NCBI GenBank assembly: GCA_903923395.1
Contig: CAIXXM010000067.1
Location: 27,793 to 91,792, forward strand
Direction: 5' to 3'
DNA from: an uncultured Acidobacteriia bacterium
GTDB taxonomy: Bacteria > Acidobacteriota > Terriglobia > Bryobacterales > Bryobacteraceae
DNA: 64,000 nucleotides
This document shows, in pieces, positions 28,701-36,809 of the stretch (position 1 is the stretch's first letter; every line of letters starts with the position of its first letter). The notes beneath the pieces are model-generated. The model saw nothing but the letters and a program-made list of their open reading frames with translations, was not told the DNA's origin and ran no database searches. A program made the translations under genes and the position numbers.

Positions 28701-29283
28701 TACGGATTACCGCCCGGAAAAACGCGTTTCCCCGTTTGACCACACGCACCGCGGAGTCATTGCGGTGAGTTATACATTACCCTTCGGCAAGGGGCAGCGC
28801 TTCAATATTCAAAACCGAATCGCGAATATCGTGGCTGGAGGCTGGCTGGTCAATGGAATCTATACCAGGCAGACAGGAGCGCCGATGGCCTGGATTGGCA
28901 GTAGTTCCACGACCATCGGCGACTATGTATACAACGGACAGCCTCTCAATTACAACCCGCGCAAGGTAGACGGAACTGCCTTCAATACAGGTGCTTTCGA
29001 TACCGCGACGGCCGACCAGTTCGCTTATCACGTGCGGACCTTTGGGACGACCTTCTCCAGCATCCGCGGAGATGGAACCAATGAGTTGAACGCCTCGCTG
29101 CTGAAGCGTATCTCACTTGGAGAGAAGCGCTCATTCCAATTGCGCTTCGAAGCATTTAACGTGATGAATCATCCGACGTTCTCCTTCCCGAATGTGGCTG
29201 CTACAACTTCGGGTTTCGGGTTCATTACTTCCCAATCCAACCGGTCACGCAGCATCCAGGTCGGGGCGCAGTTGAGTTTTTAA
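25723..29283 (+). CDS. Oar-type TonB-dependent receptor, coupled to a polygalacturonase gene
   Basis: Outer-membrane receptor of 1186 residues. The signal peptide (MFRQTLSRLTVLAAVLAAAA) is followed by a carboxypeptidase-like domain (GTISGLITDPSGAPVTGAKI, about 25-115), a plug-like region (VEDLPLNGGSAMQLAQLAIG, about 140-250), and a barrel ending SIQVGAQLSF with terminal Phe. TTGAGG upstream of ATG 25723 can serve as ribosome site. Its stop lies 2 bases before the GH28 polygalacturonase start, so both proteins are made from one transcript. This suggests, but does not prove, that the receptor handles pectin-derived oligosaccharides. Confidence 0.92.
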   Translation: MFRQTLSRLTVLAAVLAAAAFSQEFRGTISGLITDPSGAPVTGAKIAATGVETGAKAEAESDATGHYSLPFLLPGDYNITVKSAGFKEFVSKGIHLGAGEHPDINAQLQVGDATQSIEVKSEAPLVNSENASVGQAITTKEVEDLPLNGGSAMQLAQLAIGVIPSPFNSSSTVVQPYDSSNSFSIGGTPTQTSEVLLDGAPNASWDMRSAFTPPRSAVQEVRVKAFDSDVAFGHTGGGTINMILKSGGNAVHGTMYENNQPSNMTANNFFNNRNNLGNPVTHYNLFGVSAGGPVWVPKLYDGRNKLFWFVAWEGALNSQPNNNFLSVPTPEEKTGNFGLILSADKTQLYDPYSATQTGSTINRVAYPNNVIPASELNPIAVKYMQFYPNPNVTSGTVNFKPDGYNNYGNNATSTNNYYSQLGRLDYNLNEKNRLFFDVRHNTLFATKNNYFQNLSTGTITNRENWGASLDEVYIANPTNIFNIRVNFTALNENSSDPSAGVNPTSYGFPAYMASNSQRLALPYMYFSTSTLEGSLGTNSAANRPSQSTAIFASWTHVLGSHTLKAGTDLRQYRLSTITYAASSGSFNFGGNTWVRASSSSSSTVAQGQDLASFLLGLPYQGFYDLNTFGSWYSYYASGFLQDDWRAAHNVTVNIGIRYDHDGPYHEKYGRTVNGFDTNTPSPLAASAIAAYNKAPAPLIPAGTFAVPGGLTYPSSGDTAVYQNTSHLVSPRVGVAWTPDRFHGKTVVRAGFGMFVAPITIAYLAQNGNYSSNPLIDQEGFSQETSMTVTSNNYLKPGPATLSDPFPTGILQPAGKSGGLSTFVGQNISFLNPEMKSPYSLRWNFGFQHTLSSNTLLEVLYIGNHSVHTPVNLTQLNGIPRQYLSTATTRDAALIATLNGSTANPFNGLILSGTPSGATTSVAQLLAKYPQYPLGYTNGGFSGSGGVLEQNLNVGSSYFHSLNIRLMKRLSGGVTITGNYIWSRLMEQNTWLNDTDYRPEKRVSPFDHTHRGVIAVSYTLPFGKGQRFNIQNRIANIVAGGWLVNGIYTRQTGAPMAWIGSSSTTIGDYVYNGQPLNYNPRKVDGTAFNTGAFDTATADQFAYHVRTFGTTFSSIRGDGTNELNASLLKRISLGEKRSFQLRFEAFNVMNHPTFSFPNVAATTSGFGFITSQSNRSRSIQVGAQLSF

Positions 29284-29285
29284 GA

Positions 29286-31739
29286 ATGATTCGCTTTCCG
29301 TTCAGTCTTGCCATTCTCCTGTGCGCCGGGTCTCTGTGCGCGCAGGACCTCCGGATGGTAACTGAGCCATCACTGCCACAGCCCTGCACTGTCCTGACGG
29401 CGCAGTTGACGTCCACCGCTCCCAATGGACTGGATCCTGCCAGTGAATCATTGCTGGATACGCCACGCATCCAGGCCGCTCTCAACGGATGTACGCCTGG
29501 CCAGGCGGTGAAACTGTCCACGGGGGCGGGCGGTGCGAATGCCTTTCTCACAGGCGCACTCAAGCTGCCCAAGGGGATCACGCTGCTTATTGACACCGGC
29601 GTCACGCTGTATGCCTCGCGCAATCCCAGGGATTTTGATGCGGACCAAACGAAGTCATGCGGCACGATTACTGCTGCTGGTACAGGTTGCCTTCCCATCC
29701 TGACTGCGACATCCGCCGATGGCTCGGGGATCATGGGTTATGGAACCATTGACGGCCGCGGGCACTTACCCATGCTGGCAGGTGCCAATGCTGGTACCAG
29801 TTGGTGGGATCTCGCGCGTGCTGCGCAAGCCGGCGGAAATCAGAATAATCCGCGCATGCTGGTGTTGACCAAGACGAATGGGTTCACCCTGTATAAGGTC
29901 ACGCTGAAGAACTCACCTATGTTCCATGTTTCCATGGACGCCTGCCAGAACGTGACTTTCTGGGGGATCAAGATCATTGCGCCATTTGATGCCCGAAACA
30001 CGGATGGTATTGATCCTGGTTATTCCAGCAACGTCAGTATCGTGAACTCTTATATCAGTGAAGGTGATGATAATGTCGCTGTCGGTGGCAGCACCAGCCC
30101 GGGGGCTTCCAACATCACAGTCCTGAATAACCATTTCGGAGATGGCCACGGAGCCTCCATCGGCAGTTATACACAAGCGGGCGTGAGTAATGTGTTGTTC
30201 AGTAATATCACGTTTTCAGGTGATGCAGCGAATTCCAATCAGGCTGGCTTGCATATCAAGAGCGACATTAGCAGAGGGGGAGTTGTCCAGAACATCACTT
30301 ATGCCAACGTCTGTATGAAGAACGTGCGCGATCCGATTCTGCTCGATCCGTTTTACACTGCCGGCGCCAAGGGCACACTTGTCCCACAGTTTGTAAATAT
30401 TACGGCGCAGAACATTCACGCCGTTACGGAGGGAAGAATCCAGATTGCAGGGCATGATGCGTCCGTTCCGGCTTCTATCGTATTGAATAACTTCGTGGTC
30501 GACGGAGTGAAGCAATCTGACGTGACTACCAGTTTTAGTACTTACACGCTTGGCCCTGGTCCGGTCAATTTCGCGGGATTCTTGCAGGGAACCGGGGTTA
30601 ACGTGACGAACGGCATTGCAACGCAGGCTGCTCCACTGGCCTGTCCCGCGGATGCCTTCTCTCCGGTTGCGGGGGAACTAATTCCCGGTACGCTTACCAC
30701 GGCCGTGAACGTGCAAATCTTCCCGTACAAAGAAATCCCTCTCGCGACCTACGAGACGAACCTGAAGACAAATCCCGCGGCGACGCTCGACCTTACCGCT
30801 CCAGGTGGAACGGTCTCTGTCTACGATGGCGCAACGTCGATTGCAACGGCTCCTGTCACTCATGCGGGGCTCATGACTATTCCTGTCAGCGGGCTGACCG
30901 ACGGCGTGCACACGATAGAGGCAATCTATTCCGGTGATGGGACTTATGCGCCGCTCCGGCTTGGCAGTTATTCACTTACTGTGGGTGCGCCCATTGCAGG
31001 AACACCGGTGATCGCGGGAATCACGAACGCCGCGAGTTTCACTCCCGGTACGGCGCCATACGGCATCGCGCAAGGTTCCTATTTCGCGATCTTCGGAGAT
31101 AGCCTGGGTCCGGTCTCCGGTTTGAAGGTAGCTGCTTTACCGATTCCAACTACACTGGCAAACACGCGGGTCGTAATCACGTCCGGCGGACAGACGTTTG
31201 CAGCCTATCTTGTCTATGTCTCGAAGACACAGATCAATGCGATTCTTCCTTCCACGGTTCCATTGGGAATCGCCAGGCTGACCGTGATTGCTGGAGGAGT
31301 AACAAGTGCTCCGGTACCGTTCAATGTGACGGCAACGCAGGTGGGGTTGTTTTCGTACCTAAACTCCGCGATTGCGCAAAATGTGAACAGCCCCACGGAT
31401 TACCCGCTGAATGGCCCCGCCACGCCGGCAAAGCCAGGGCAGATTATGTTACTTTGGGCGACCGGCATGGGGGCGCTCGGTGGACCTGATGATGTTGCGC
31501 CCGGCACCAATGCAGCCGATATGGTGAATGTCCCCGTGAGTATCCTGGTCGGTGGCCTTCCAGCGCAGCGGCTCTACGCGGGACGGCAGTCTGAGGCAGC
31601 GGGTGTGGACGTGATCTATTTCACGGTGCCCGCGGGCGTCACAAGCGGTTGTCAGGTGCCGGTACAAATCGTCGCGGGTGGCCAACCGGCCAACGCCGCG
31701 ACGATTGCGATTACTGCTGACGGTTCTTCCTGTAAGTAG
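29286..31739 (+). CDS. Secreted GH28 polygalacturonase-like enzyme with Ig-like and TIGR03437-type C-terminal domains
   Basis: Right-handed beta-helix glycosidase of 817 residues with signal peptide MIRFPFSLAILLCAGSLCAQ. GH28 motifs are present in order: NTDGIDP (near 238), EGDDNVAV with the catalytic Asp pair, GDGHGASIGS (near 287), and HIKSD (near 323) in place of the usual RIKT, so the family reaction, hydrolysis of galacturonan, is plausible but the substrate-binding Arg is His here. Residues about 465-570 are an Ig-like bacterial repeat (GTVSVYDGATSIATAPV). From about 575 to the end is the TIGR03437-type domain shared with the giant protein at 6312: FAIFGDSLGPVSGLKV, then YVSKTQINAILP. 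Confidence 0.9.
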   Translation: MIRFPFSLAILLCAGSLCAQDLRMVTEPSLPQPCTVLTAQLTSTAPNGLDPASESLLDTPRIQAALNGCTPGQAVKLSTGAGGANAFLTGALKLPKGITLLIDTGVTLYASRNPRDFDADQTKSCGTITAAGTGCLPILTATSADGSGIMGYGTIDGRGHLPMLAGANAGTSWWDLARAAQAGGNQNNPRMLVLTKTNGFTLYKVTLKNSPMFHVSMDACQNVTFWGIKIIAPFDARNTDGIDPGYSSNVSIVNSYISEGDDNVAVGGSTSPGASNITVLNNHFGDGHGASIGSYTQAGVSNVLFSNITFSGDAANSNQAGLHIKSDISRGGVVQNITYANVCMKNVRDPILLDPFYTAGAKGTLVPQFVNITAQNIHAVTEGRIQIAGHDASVPASIVLNNFVVDGVKQSDVTTSFSTYTLGPGPVNFAGFLQGTGVNVTNGIATQAAPLACPADAFSPVAGELIPGTLTTAVNVQIFPYKEIPLATYETNLKTNPAATLDLTAPGGTVSVYDGATSIATAPVTHAGLMTIPVSGLTDGVHTIEAIYSGDGTYAPLRLGSYSLTVGAPIAGTPVIAGITNAASFTPGTAPYGIAQGSYFAIFGDSLGPVSGLKVAALPIPTTLANTRVVITSGGQTFAAYLVYVSKTQINAILPSTVPLGIARLTVIAGGVTSAPVPFNVTATQVGLFSYLNSAIAQNVNSPTDYPLNGPATPAKPGQIMLLWATGMGALGGPDDVAPGTNAADMVNVPVSILVGGLPAQRLYAGRQSEAAGVDVIYFTVPAGVTSGCQVPVQIVAGGQPANAATIAITADGSSCK

Positions 31740-31741
31740 CG

Positions 31742-33388
31742 TTACTTCTTGGGTCCAAACTGATAGGGGGCATCCGGCTTGAACCTGGGCCGCGTGTTTC
31801 CTTGCGCGACGTTGTAGCCAACATCGAAGATCACCTGCAAGTCCTCTACAGCACCAGTGAGATCCCAATCCGCCTTCGGCTCATCGGTGGTCTTGTGATA
31901 GTCATTCCGGATGTACTCATCACGCTTTTGCACGCCATAACCCGCGGGCTTGCCGATATGTTCGATGCCGGGACTGGTTTCGAGGGAGGGAACACCACCT
32001 TTGGCGAACTCCAGGTGGTCAGAACGGAAGTAAAAGCCTTCCGCCGGGTCGGTATCTCCGGTGACTACGCGGCCTTGCCGTTTTGCTGCGGCAATGGTTA
32101 AGTCATCGAGTGTCGAATTACCCAGCCCGACAATACTGATATCCTTTGTCCGGCCCCATCCCCAGTTACTGAAGTAATCGAGATTAATATTCGCCAGCGT
32201 ATCCTTCAAAGGATAGAGCGGATGCTGCACGTAATACTTCGCGCCGAGCAAACCTTTCTCCTCAGCAGTGGGGAAGAGAAACAGGACACTGCGCTTTGGA
32301 GCGGGCGATAACGAGGTAAATGCATGTGCCAGTTCCAGCACGCCGGCTGTGCCTGCTGCGTTATCACTCGCACCATGATAGATCCGGTCGCCATCGGTGC
32401 CCAGATGATCCCAGTGGCCCGAATAGATCACGTACTCATTCTTGAGTTTCGCGTCACTGCCTTCCAGTTTGGCGATTACATTGTCAGAATCGACTTCCCG
32501 CAGTGTATTCGCCAGATGCATCGTTGCGGTTGCTTTCAGAGCCATGCCTTTGAAGCCCGGTTTGACGGCGGCGGCTTTGACCGCGTCCAGATCCAGTCCG
32601 CTGGCAGCAAAGAGTTCCCGCGCTTTCTCCATGCCAAGCTGTACCTGCGCGCCGATGCGTTCCGTGGCGGTTTTGTCCCGCAGCACCATGACTTCGCGTG
32701 GAGCATTCTGTGCCAGGCGCGCCACATTGTTCGTGCCGTTGCGCGGGGTGAAGAGGATCATCACCGCAACCGCTCCGTGCGCGTAAGCTGTTTCGTACTT
32801 GGTCGCGGGGCGGCCATAGTACGAGAGTGCATCGCCGAGAAACATCTTCGGGTCCAGCTTCGCAGGATCTTTGGGGTCCGGCACGGGCGGATCGCCGCCC
32901 AGCAGGACTACAGTCTTGCCCTTGACGTCCAGCCCTTTGTAATCGTCCCAGTGGAACTCCGGTGCCACGACTCCATAGCCCGCAAACACAACCGGCGAAT
33001 TCTTGATGTCGATCTCCGGCTTGGGCATTTGTGAAGAGGCAAGATAGTCCTGCCGCGGAGTAAGTGGCCATGCTTTTCCATCCACGGTCATACTTACTTC
33101 GCCCTGTGACCGGATCCCCCAGAGCGTGACCTTCTGGACATAAGTGCCGTCCGGGTTGCCAGGTTTCAGGCCCAACTTCTTACATTGGTCGATGAGATAG
33201 GCGACGGTCTTCTCTTCGCCGGGTGATCCGGGGCCACGTCCACCAAATTCATCAGATGCCAGGATACGGATGTGAGACAGTATTCCGGCGGGCGTAATGA
33301 CTTTGGACGCTTTCTCAGGAGCGGCTGCAGCAATGAGATAGAAAGGGAGTGCCGAAAGGATGACGGCACAGAACTGCGCTTTTTGCAT
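31742..33388 (-). CDS. M28 family zinc aminopeptidase with PA domain
   Basis: Exported metallopeptidase of 548 residues. ATG 33388 was chosen because it opens a signal peptide (MQKAQFCAVILSALPFYLIA) and avoids overlap with the HEAT gene; an upstream in-frame start at 33418 would overlap it by 11 bases. A PA-type insert (about 120-290) precedes the M28 core with the metal ligands YSGHWDHLG, GASDNAAGTAGV, AEEKG, FRSDHLEFA and the late DYHKTTDE. This is the arrangement of bacterial aminopeptidases that act on secreted or periplasmic peptides. It lies 19 bases after the HEAT-repeat gene on the same strand. Confidence 0.93.
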   Translation of the reverse strand: MQKAQFCAVILSALPFYLIAAAAPEKASKVITPAGILSHIRILASDEFGGRGPGSPGEEKTVAYLIDQCKKLGLKPGNPDGTYVQKVTLWGIRSQGEVSMTVDGKAWPLTPRQDYLASSQMPKPEIDIKNSPVVFAGYGVVAPEFHWDDYKGLDVKGKTVVLLGGDPPVPDPKDPAKLDPKMFLGDALSYYGRPATKYETAYAHGAVAVMILFTPRNGTNNVARLAQNAPREVMVLRDKTATERIGAQVQLGMEKARELFAASGLDLDAVKAAAVKPGFKGMALKATATMHLANTLREVDSDNVIAKLEGSDAKLKNEYVIYSGHWDHLGTDGDRIYHGASDNAAGTAGVLELAHAFTSLSPAPKRSVLFLFPTAEEKGLLGAKYYVQHPLYPLKDTLANINLDYFSNWGWGRTKDISIVGLGNSTLDDLTIAAAKRQGRVVTGDTDPAEGFYFRSDHLEFAKGGVPSLETSPGIEHIGKPAGYGVQKRDEYIRNDYHKTTDEPKADWDLTGAVEDLQVIFDVGYNVAQGNTRPRFKPDAPYQFGPKK

Positions 33389-33407
33389 TCCACCAAAATA
33401 GCAGCGT

Positions 33408-34664
33408 CTATACTCCAAGCCTTGCTTTCAATGAGCGAAGTGCACGAAGGCCTTCGGCGGCGACATCCTTGTCATTATCCCGGCTCATCTTGTCCAGATA
33501 GGGAACGCTTGCTGCATCTCCGCTGGCGGCCAGTACTTTCGACAACTGGATCTTCTCATCACGCGTGCCCTGCTCCAGAGGCATGTAGAGTGCGGCGCGA
33601 ACTTCCTGCTTCCTGGCGGCTTCTTCCAGATAGGCCTGCGCGATATTGCGGAAAGTGGCGGAGTTCAGCGTGTTCACCAGGTATTGCAGCGGATTGGCTT
33701 CCCCCATCTGCAGTTTGCCCTCCATTACCAGTGCGAAGGCAGCGGCCAGGCGCGGGGCCATCTTTGTCTCTTCCTGCCAGAACTTTTCGAGTGCCGGTTC
33801 ATCGCCCCGGTTCGCCACGCGGCCCAAACCCTCTGCCGCGATCGCGCGAAGCTTTTCTTCTTTGGCTCCCAGATAGCGTGAGAGCAGCGAGCGGTCTACT
33901 TCTTCCGGCATAAAGGCGATGGACGCCAGAGCTGCGCGCTCCGACTTGGCATTTCTGGGGCTCTGCACAATACCGCGCAAGGTCGGCAGGGCATCTTTCG
34001 CGCGCAACAGGCCCGCCGTTTCGAGCGCTGCCGCCTGTACGCGGTCATCCAGGTCCCGCAGCAGGTAAACGACTTTAGGGCCCGCCTGCGGGTCACGAAT
34101 CTTCTGGAGCGCGATCAGCGCTTCAAACATGACGTCATTGTCTTTGGACTTCAGCGCATCAATCACGTCCGGCACCGCGGCCTGGCCCCGCAGGATACCC
34201 ACTGCCCGGCATGCATTGGCACGGGAATCCATGCCAGCGCCTCCCCGTGCCAATTGGCCCAGTGCGGTAATGACGTCCGGTCGGACCATAACGAAGCTGT
34301 CTATGATTTGCTCATTCTCCGTGAACTTGCCTTTGATGCTGCTTCCCACGCGGTGAAGTGTCGAACCAATCCCTGTCTTCACATACCCGGGCAGGTAAAA
34401 ATTCACCAAACCGTCGGTCGCCCGGATCTGCACTTCGGCGTCAGAATCCCTGGTCGCTTGAATCAGCGGCGCAATCGAGTCCTTGCCCCCGAGCAGGGTC
34501 AACTGCCGCACAGCTTCCACTCTCACCGCGAGGTCCTGGCTTTGCAGCGCGGAGGTGAGGACCGGGATGCCCTGGGAGCCCTGCCTAGCCGCGTTCTTTA
34601 CGTCTTTCAAGGTTTGGGAAAAGAGAATCTGGGCGAAAAGAATACCGGCGACGACGAAACGCAT
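33408..34664 (-). CDS. Exported HEAT-repeat protein
   Basis: 418-residue protein with a signal peptide (MRFVVAGILFAQILFSQTLK) followed by continuous HEAT/PBS-lyase-type alpha-helical repeats, for example LAVRVEAVRQLTLLGGKDSI, VQIRATDGLVNFYL and VMFEALIALQKIRDPQAGPK. Such repeats act as protein-binding scaffolds; no catalytic motif is present. It precedes the M28 peptidase gene and is probably co-transcribed with it. Confidence 0.88.
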   Translation of the reverse strand: MRFVVAGILFAQILFSQTLKDVKNAARQGSQGIPVLTSALQSQDLAVRVEAVRQLTLLGGKDSIAPLIQATRDSDAEVQIRATDGLVNFYLPGYVKTGIGSTLHRVGSSIKGKFTENEQIIDSFVMVRPDVITALGQLARGGAGMDSRANACRAVGILRGQAAVPDVIDALKSKDNDVMFEALIALQKIRDPQAGPKVVYLLRDLDDRVQAAALETAGLLRAKDALPTLRGIVQSPRNAKSERAALASIAFMPEEVDRSLLSRYLGAKEEKLRAIAAEGLGRVANRGDEPALEKFWQEETKMAPRLAAAFALVMEGKLQMGEANPLQYLVNTLNSATFRNIAQAYLEEAARKQEVRAALYMPLEQGTRDEKIQLSKVLAASGDAASVPYLDKMSRDNDKDVAAEGLRALRSLKARLGV

Positions 34665-34775
34665 ACCTGATTATCGCCTCTTTGATCCAGCAGCTCCAAG
34701 CCCGCAAGACAGTACTAGAACTTTTCCAGTACTTTTGGATGCAGCAAATTGCTAACGTTGTGATCAAAGAAGCAA

Positions 34776-35561
34776 ATGAAAAACGTTGTAGCAATTGCGG
34801 TTTGTTTTCTGGGTCTCGCGAGTGTGTCGCAGGCCGGAACTGTCTTTGTCGGGTATAAGGACACCGCTGGCCCGGCAGTTGACTATGACTACAACGATTT
34901 GGTTTTCTCTCTGACGAGCAACACGCTCCAGTTAAGCGCATTCGGTTTCTGGGAGTTCAAGCCTTCGCTCAACCCCGACCCGTATAACGCCGCAAATGCG
35001 GGATTGCAGGGAACTCCTTTTTGGAACAATACTTCTTCGGACGGAGCCAAAGAAGGCATCGGCTGGTGCATCTACGGCGGTGGTAACTGCAACGCAGGTG
35101 TCGGCCTCGATCCAACTGCCGAATATTTGACCTCAGACCCCAACAGCCCTTTCGGATCAGTCAACAATGTGACCTTCTCCTCCTCAGGCGATGTTGGAGC
35201 TTCCATCACGCTGAAGATCTCTGACGACAACAGTCTGGTGGGGTGGTATAACCTGTCAGATCCGTCTACCGTGTACTGGCTCAACTCAGTTGATAAGCCG
35301 CTGGTGACGACAACCTTTGACCCTGCTGGTCAATTTGGATTGGTTGTGTCGAATGTGACTTCCGGCAACACCTTCTACTCCCAAACTTCCGCTGGAGGCA
35401 CGCAAGATCAGGTTTCGCACTTCGCCTTCTTCGCAGACCAAAGCGGCCTTCCTCAGGTGAACGCAGTGATTACACCGACTCCCGAACCTGCCTCCGGTCT
35501 ACTCGGACTGATTCCCGTCGCCCTGCTGGGTTGGAAGCTCCGCCGCAATAAGCGCGCCTAA
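34776..35561 (+). CDS. PEP-CTERM protein with YDYNDLVF calcium-type motif
   Basis: Exported protein of 261 residues with a signal peptide (MKNVVAIAVCFLGLASVSQA). The segment VDYDYNDLVFSLT near residue 33 is the acidic Asp/Asn motif of the DUF4114-like family, which probably binds calcium. The tail TPEPASGLLGLIPVALL followed by KLRRNKRA is a clear PEP-CTERM sorting signal. It is monocistronic, divergent from the HEAT gene, and is followed by a strong hairpin at 35586-35612. Confidence 0.87.
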   Translation: MKNVVAIAVCFLGLASVSQAGTVFVGYKDTAGPAVDYDYNDLVFSLTSNTLQLSAFGFWEFKPSLNPDPYNAANAGLQGTPFWNNTSSDGAKEGIGWCIYGGGNCNAGVGLDPTAEYLTSDPNSPFGSVNNVTFSSSGDVGASITLKISDDNSLVGWYNLSDPSTVYWLNSVDKPLVTTTFDPAGQFGLVVSNVTSGNTFYSQTSAGGTQDQVSHFAFFADQSGLPQVNAVITPTPEPASGLLGLIPVALLGWKLRRNKRA

Positions 35562-35585
35562 GTCCCGTTCAAAAGATTTTGAAGT

Positions 35586-35612
35586 CGCCGGACGGAATGT
35601 ATCCGTCCGGCG
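35586..35612. terminator. Perfect 11-bp hairpin between convergent genes
   Basis: Arms CGCCGGACGGA and TCCGTCCGGCG around a 5-base loop, in the 65-bp gap between the PEP-CTERM gene and mqnD, which converge. No strong T-tract follows on either strand, so it may stop transcription imperfectly or protect both 3' ends. Confidence 0.65.
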
Positions 35613-35626
35613 GCACGTTCGAAGCT

Positions 35627-36472
35627 CTACCCTACAAACTCTACTTCGGTCCGGTGCGGGATTACCCCAGCCTCAAAACCCTTATCCAGGAGCAACTGCA
35701 CCGCTTTCGGGATCAGTTCACCGGCATCCACAGTGTAGTGATTCACGTACATCCCAACAAACTTCTCAGCCAGCCGGGGCTCCATGTCGCGGGCGAACTG
35801 CAGGGCGTATTCAAGCGCTTCCGCATGATTGTCCAGAGCGTATTGAATACTGTCCCGCATCATGCGGCAGCATTCGGTTTTCACATCATCAGGCAGCGAG
35901 CGCAATAGTGCATTGCCGCCCAATGGCAGGGGCAGTGCATAGGTCTCTTTCCACCATTTGCCCATGTCCAGGATCTTATGAAAGCCAACTTTGTTGTAGG
36001 TGAGTTGGGCTTCGTGAATAATCAGCCCGACATCGGCAAGTCCGCTCTGCACGGTTTCCAGGATTTTATCGAACGGAACCACGACCGCTTCAAAATCCGG
36101 CTCAAAAATCCGCAAGGAGAGATAGGCGGTTGTCATGAGTCCAGGGATTGCGATCCGTTTGCCTTTGACTTCCTCAGGCTCCATGGGATGTGCGGAAACC
36201 AGCATCGGACCGTACCCATCCCCAACGCTTGAGCCGCTATTCATCAGGACATACTTGTCCGCAACGGAGGGATAGGCGTGATAGGAAATTGCACTCAGGT
36301 GGTAGAAACCTTCACGGGCCTTCTTGTTGAGGGTTTCGATGTCGGAGAGGACGTGTTTGAAGCTGAGTTTCGGGGAGCGGACTTTTTTTGTGGCAAGCCC
36401 GTAAAACATGAAGGCGTCGTCAGAATCTGGGCTGTGCGCACTGACGATTTCGAAGGGAGAGGTTTCGAGCAT
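35627..36472 (-). CDS. mqnD: 1,4-dihydroxy-6-naphthoate synthase (MqnD), futalosine menaquinone pathway
   Basis: Periplasmic-binding-protein-fold enzyme that converts cyclic dehypoxanthinyl futalosine to 1,4-dihydroxy-6-naphthoate in the alternative menaquinone route. Diagnostic segments are AHSPDSDDAFMFYGLATKK, then the AISYHAYPSVADKYVLMNSG stretch, then KGKRIAIPGLMTTAYLSLR and DVGLIIHEAQLTY with the active-site His region. 281 residues is the normal length. No other mqn gene is in the window, so the pathway genes are scattered. Confidence 0.93.
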   Translation of the reverse strand: MLETSPFEIVSAHSPDSDDAFMFYGLATKKVRSPKLSFKHVLSDIETLNKKAREGFYHLSAISYHAYPSVADKYVLMNSGSSVGDGYGPMLVSAHPMEPEEVKGKRIAIPGLMTTAYLSLRIFEPDFEAVVVPFDKILETVQSGLADVGLIIHEAQLTYNKVGFHKILDMGKWWKETYALPLPLGGNALLRSLPDDVKTECCRMMRDSIQYALDNHAEALEYALQFARDMEPRLAEKFVGMYVNHYTVDAGELIPKAVQLLLDKGFEAGVIPHRTEVEFVG

Positions 36473-36546
36473 ACGGGGCGATCCGGGAGAACTTTCAGTA
36501 TCTCACGCACCCGGTTCGAAACCTCTACTGAATCTCCTAAGTATTT

Positions 36547-36616
36547 GCCGGCAAAACGGACCCCGGGGCGGCGGCGAATGCTTGTATGTCATGAGGCCGC
36601 CCCGGCCTTTGCCGGC
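36547..36616. repeat. 70-bp palindromic repeat, copy 1
   Basis: Outer arms GCCGGCAAA and TTTGCCGGC and inner arms GGGGCGGC and GCCGCCCC form a long hairpin around the loop GGCGAATGCTTG... ATGAG. A near-identical copy lies at 45544-45612 (five substitutions and one gap over 70 bases). Similarity continues about 12 bases to the left and about 16 to the right, so it reaches the stop codon of the small Lys-rich gene. REP-like by structure. Confidence 0.85.
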
Positions 36617-36619
36617 GAA

Positions 36620-36805
36620 CTAGGCTTTACCGCTCTTGGTGCCACCCTTTTTCTTCTTCTTCTTGCCCTTGGCAGCAAGCGACTTGGCGCGGGTCTTGGA
36701 CGATTTTGAGGCTGCCGCGAATTTCGGGTTTTTCCGTTTCACGGGAGTGGCCGCAAACGTCGGAACGGCCATGCAAAGTGCTAAAGCGAGGGCGAGAATA
36801 CGCAT
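36620..36805 (-). CDS. Small exported lysine-rich protein
   Basis: 61-residue product: a good signal peptide (MRILALALALCMAVPTFAA) and a mature part of about 42 residues composed mostly of Lys, Ala, Ser and Gly with a run of six Lys, so it is strongly basic and probably disordered. It begins 4 bases after the rhomboid stop, which suggests a shared transcript. I recognise no family; nucleic-acid, polyanion or envelope binding would be guesses. The gene ends inside the right flank of the 70-bp repeat. Confidence 0.65.
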   Translation of the reverse strand: MRILALALALCMAVPTFAATPVKRKNPKFAAASKSSKTRAKSLAAKGKKKKKKGGTKSGKA

Positions 36806-36809
36806 GGCG

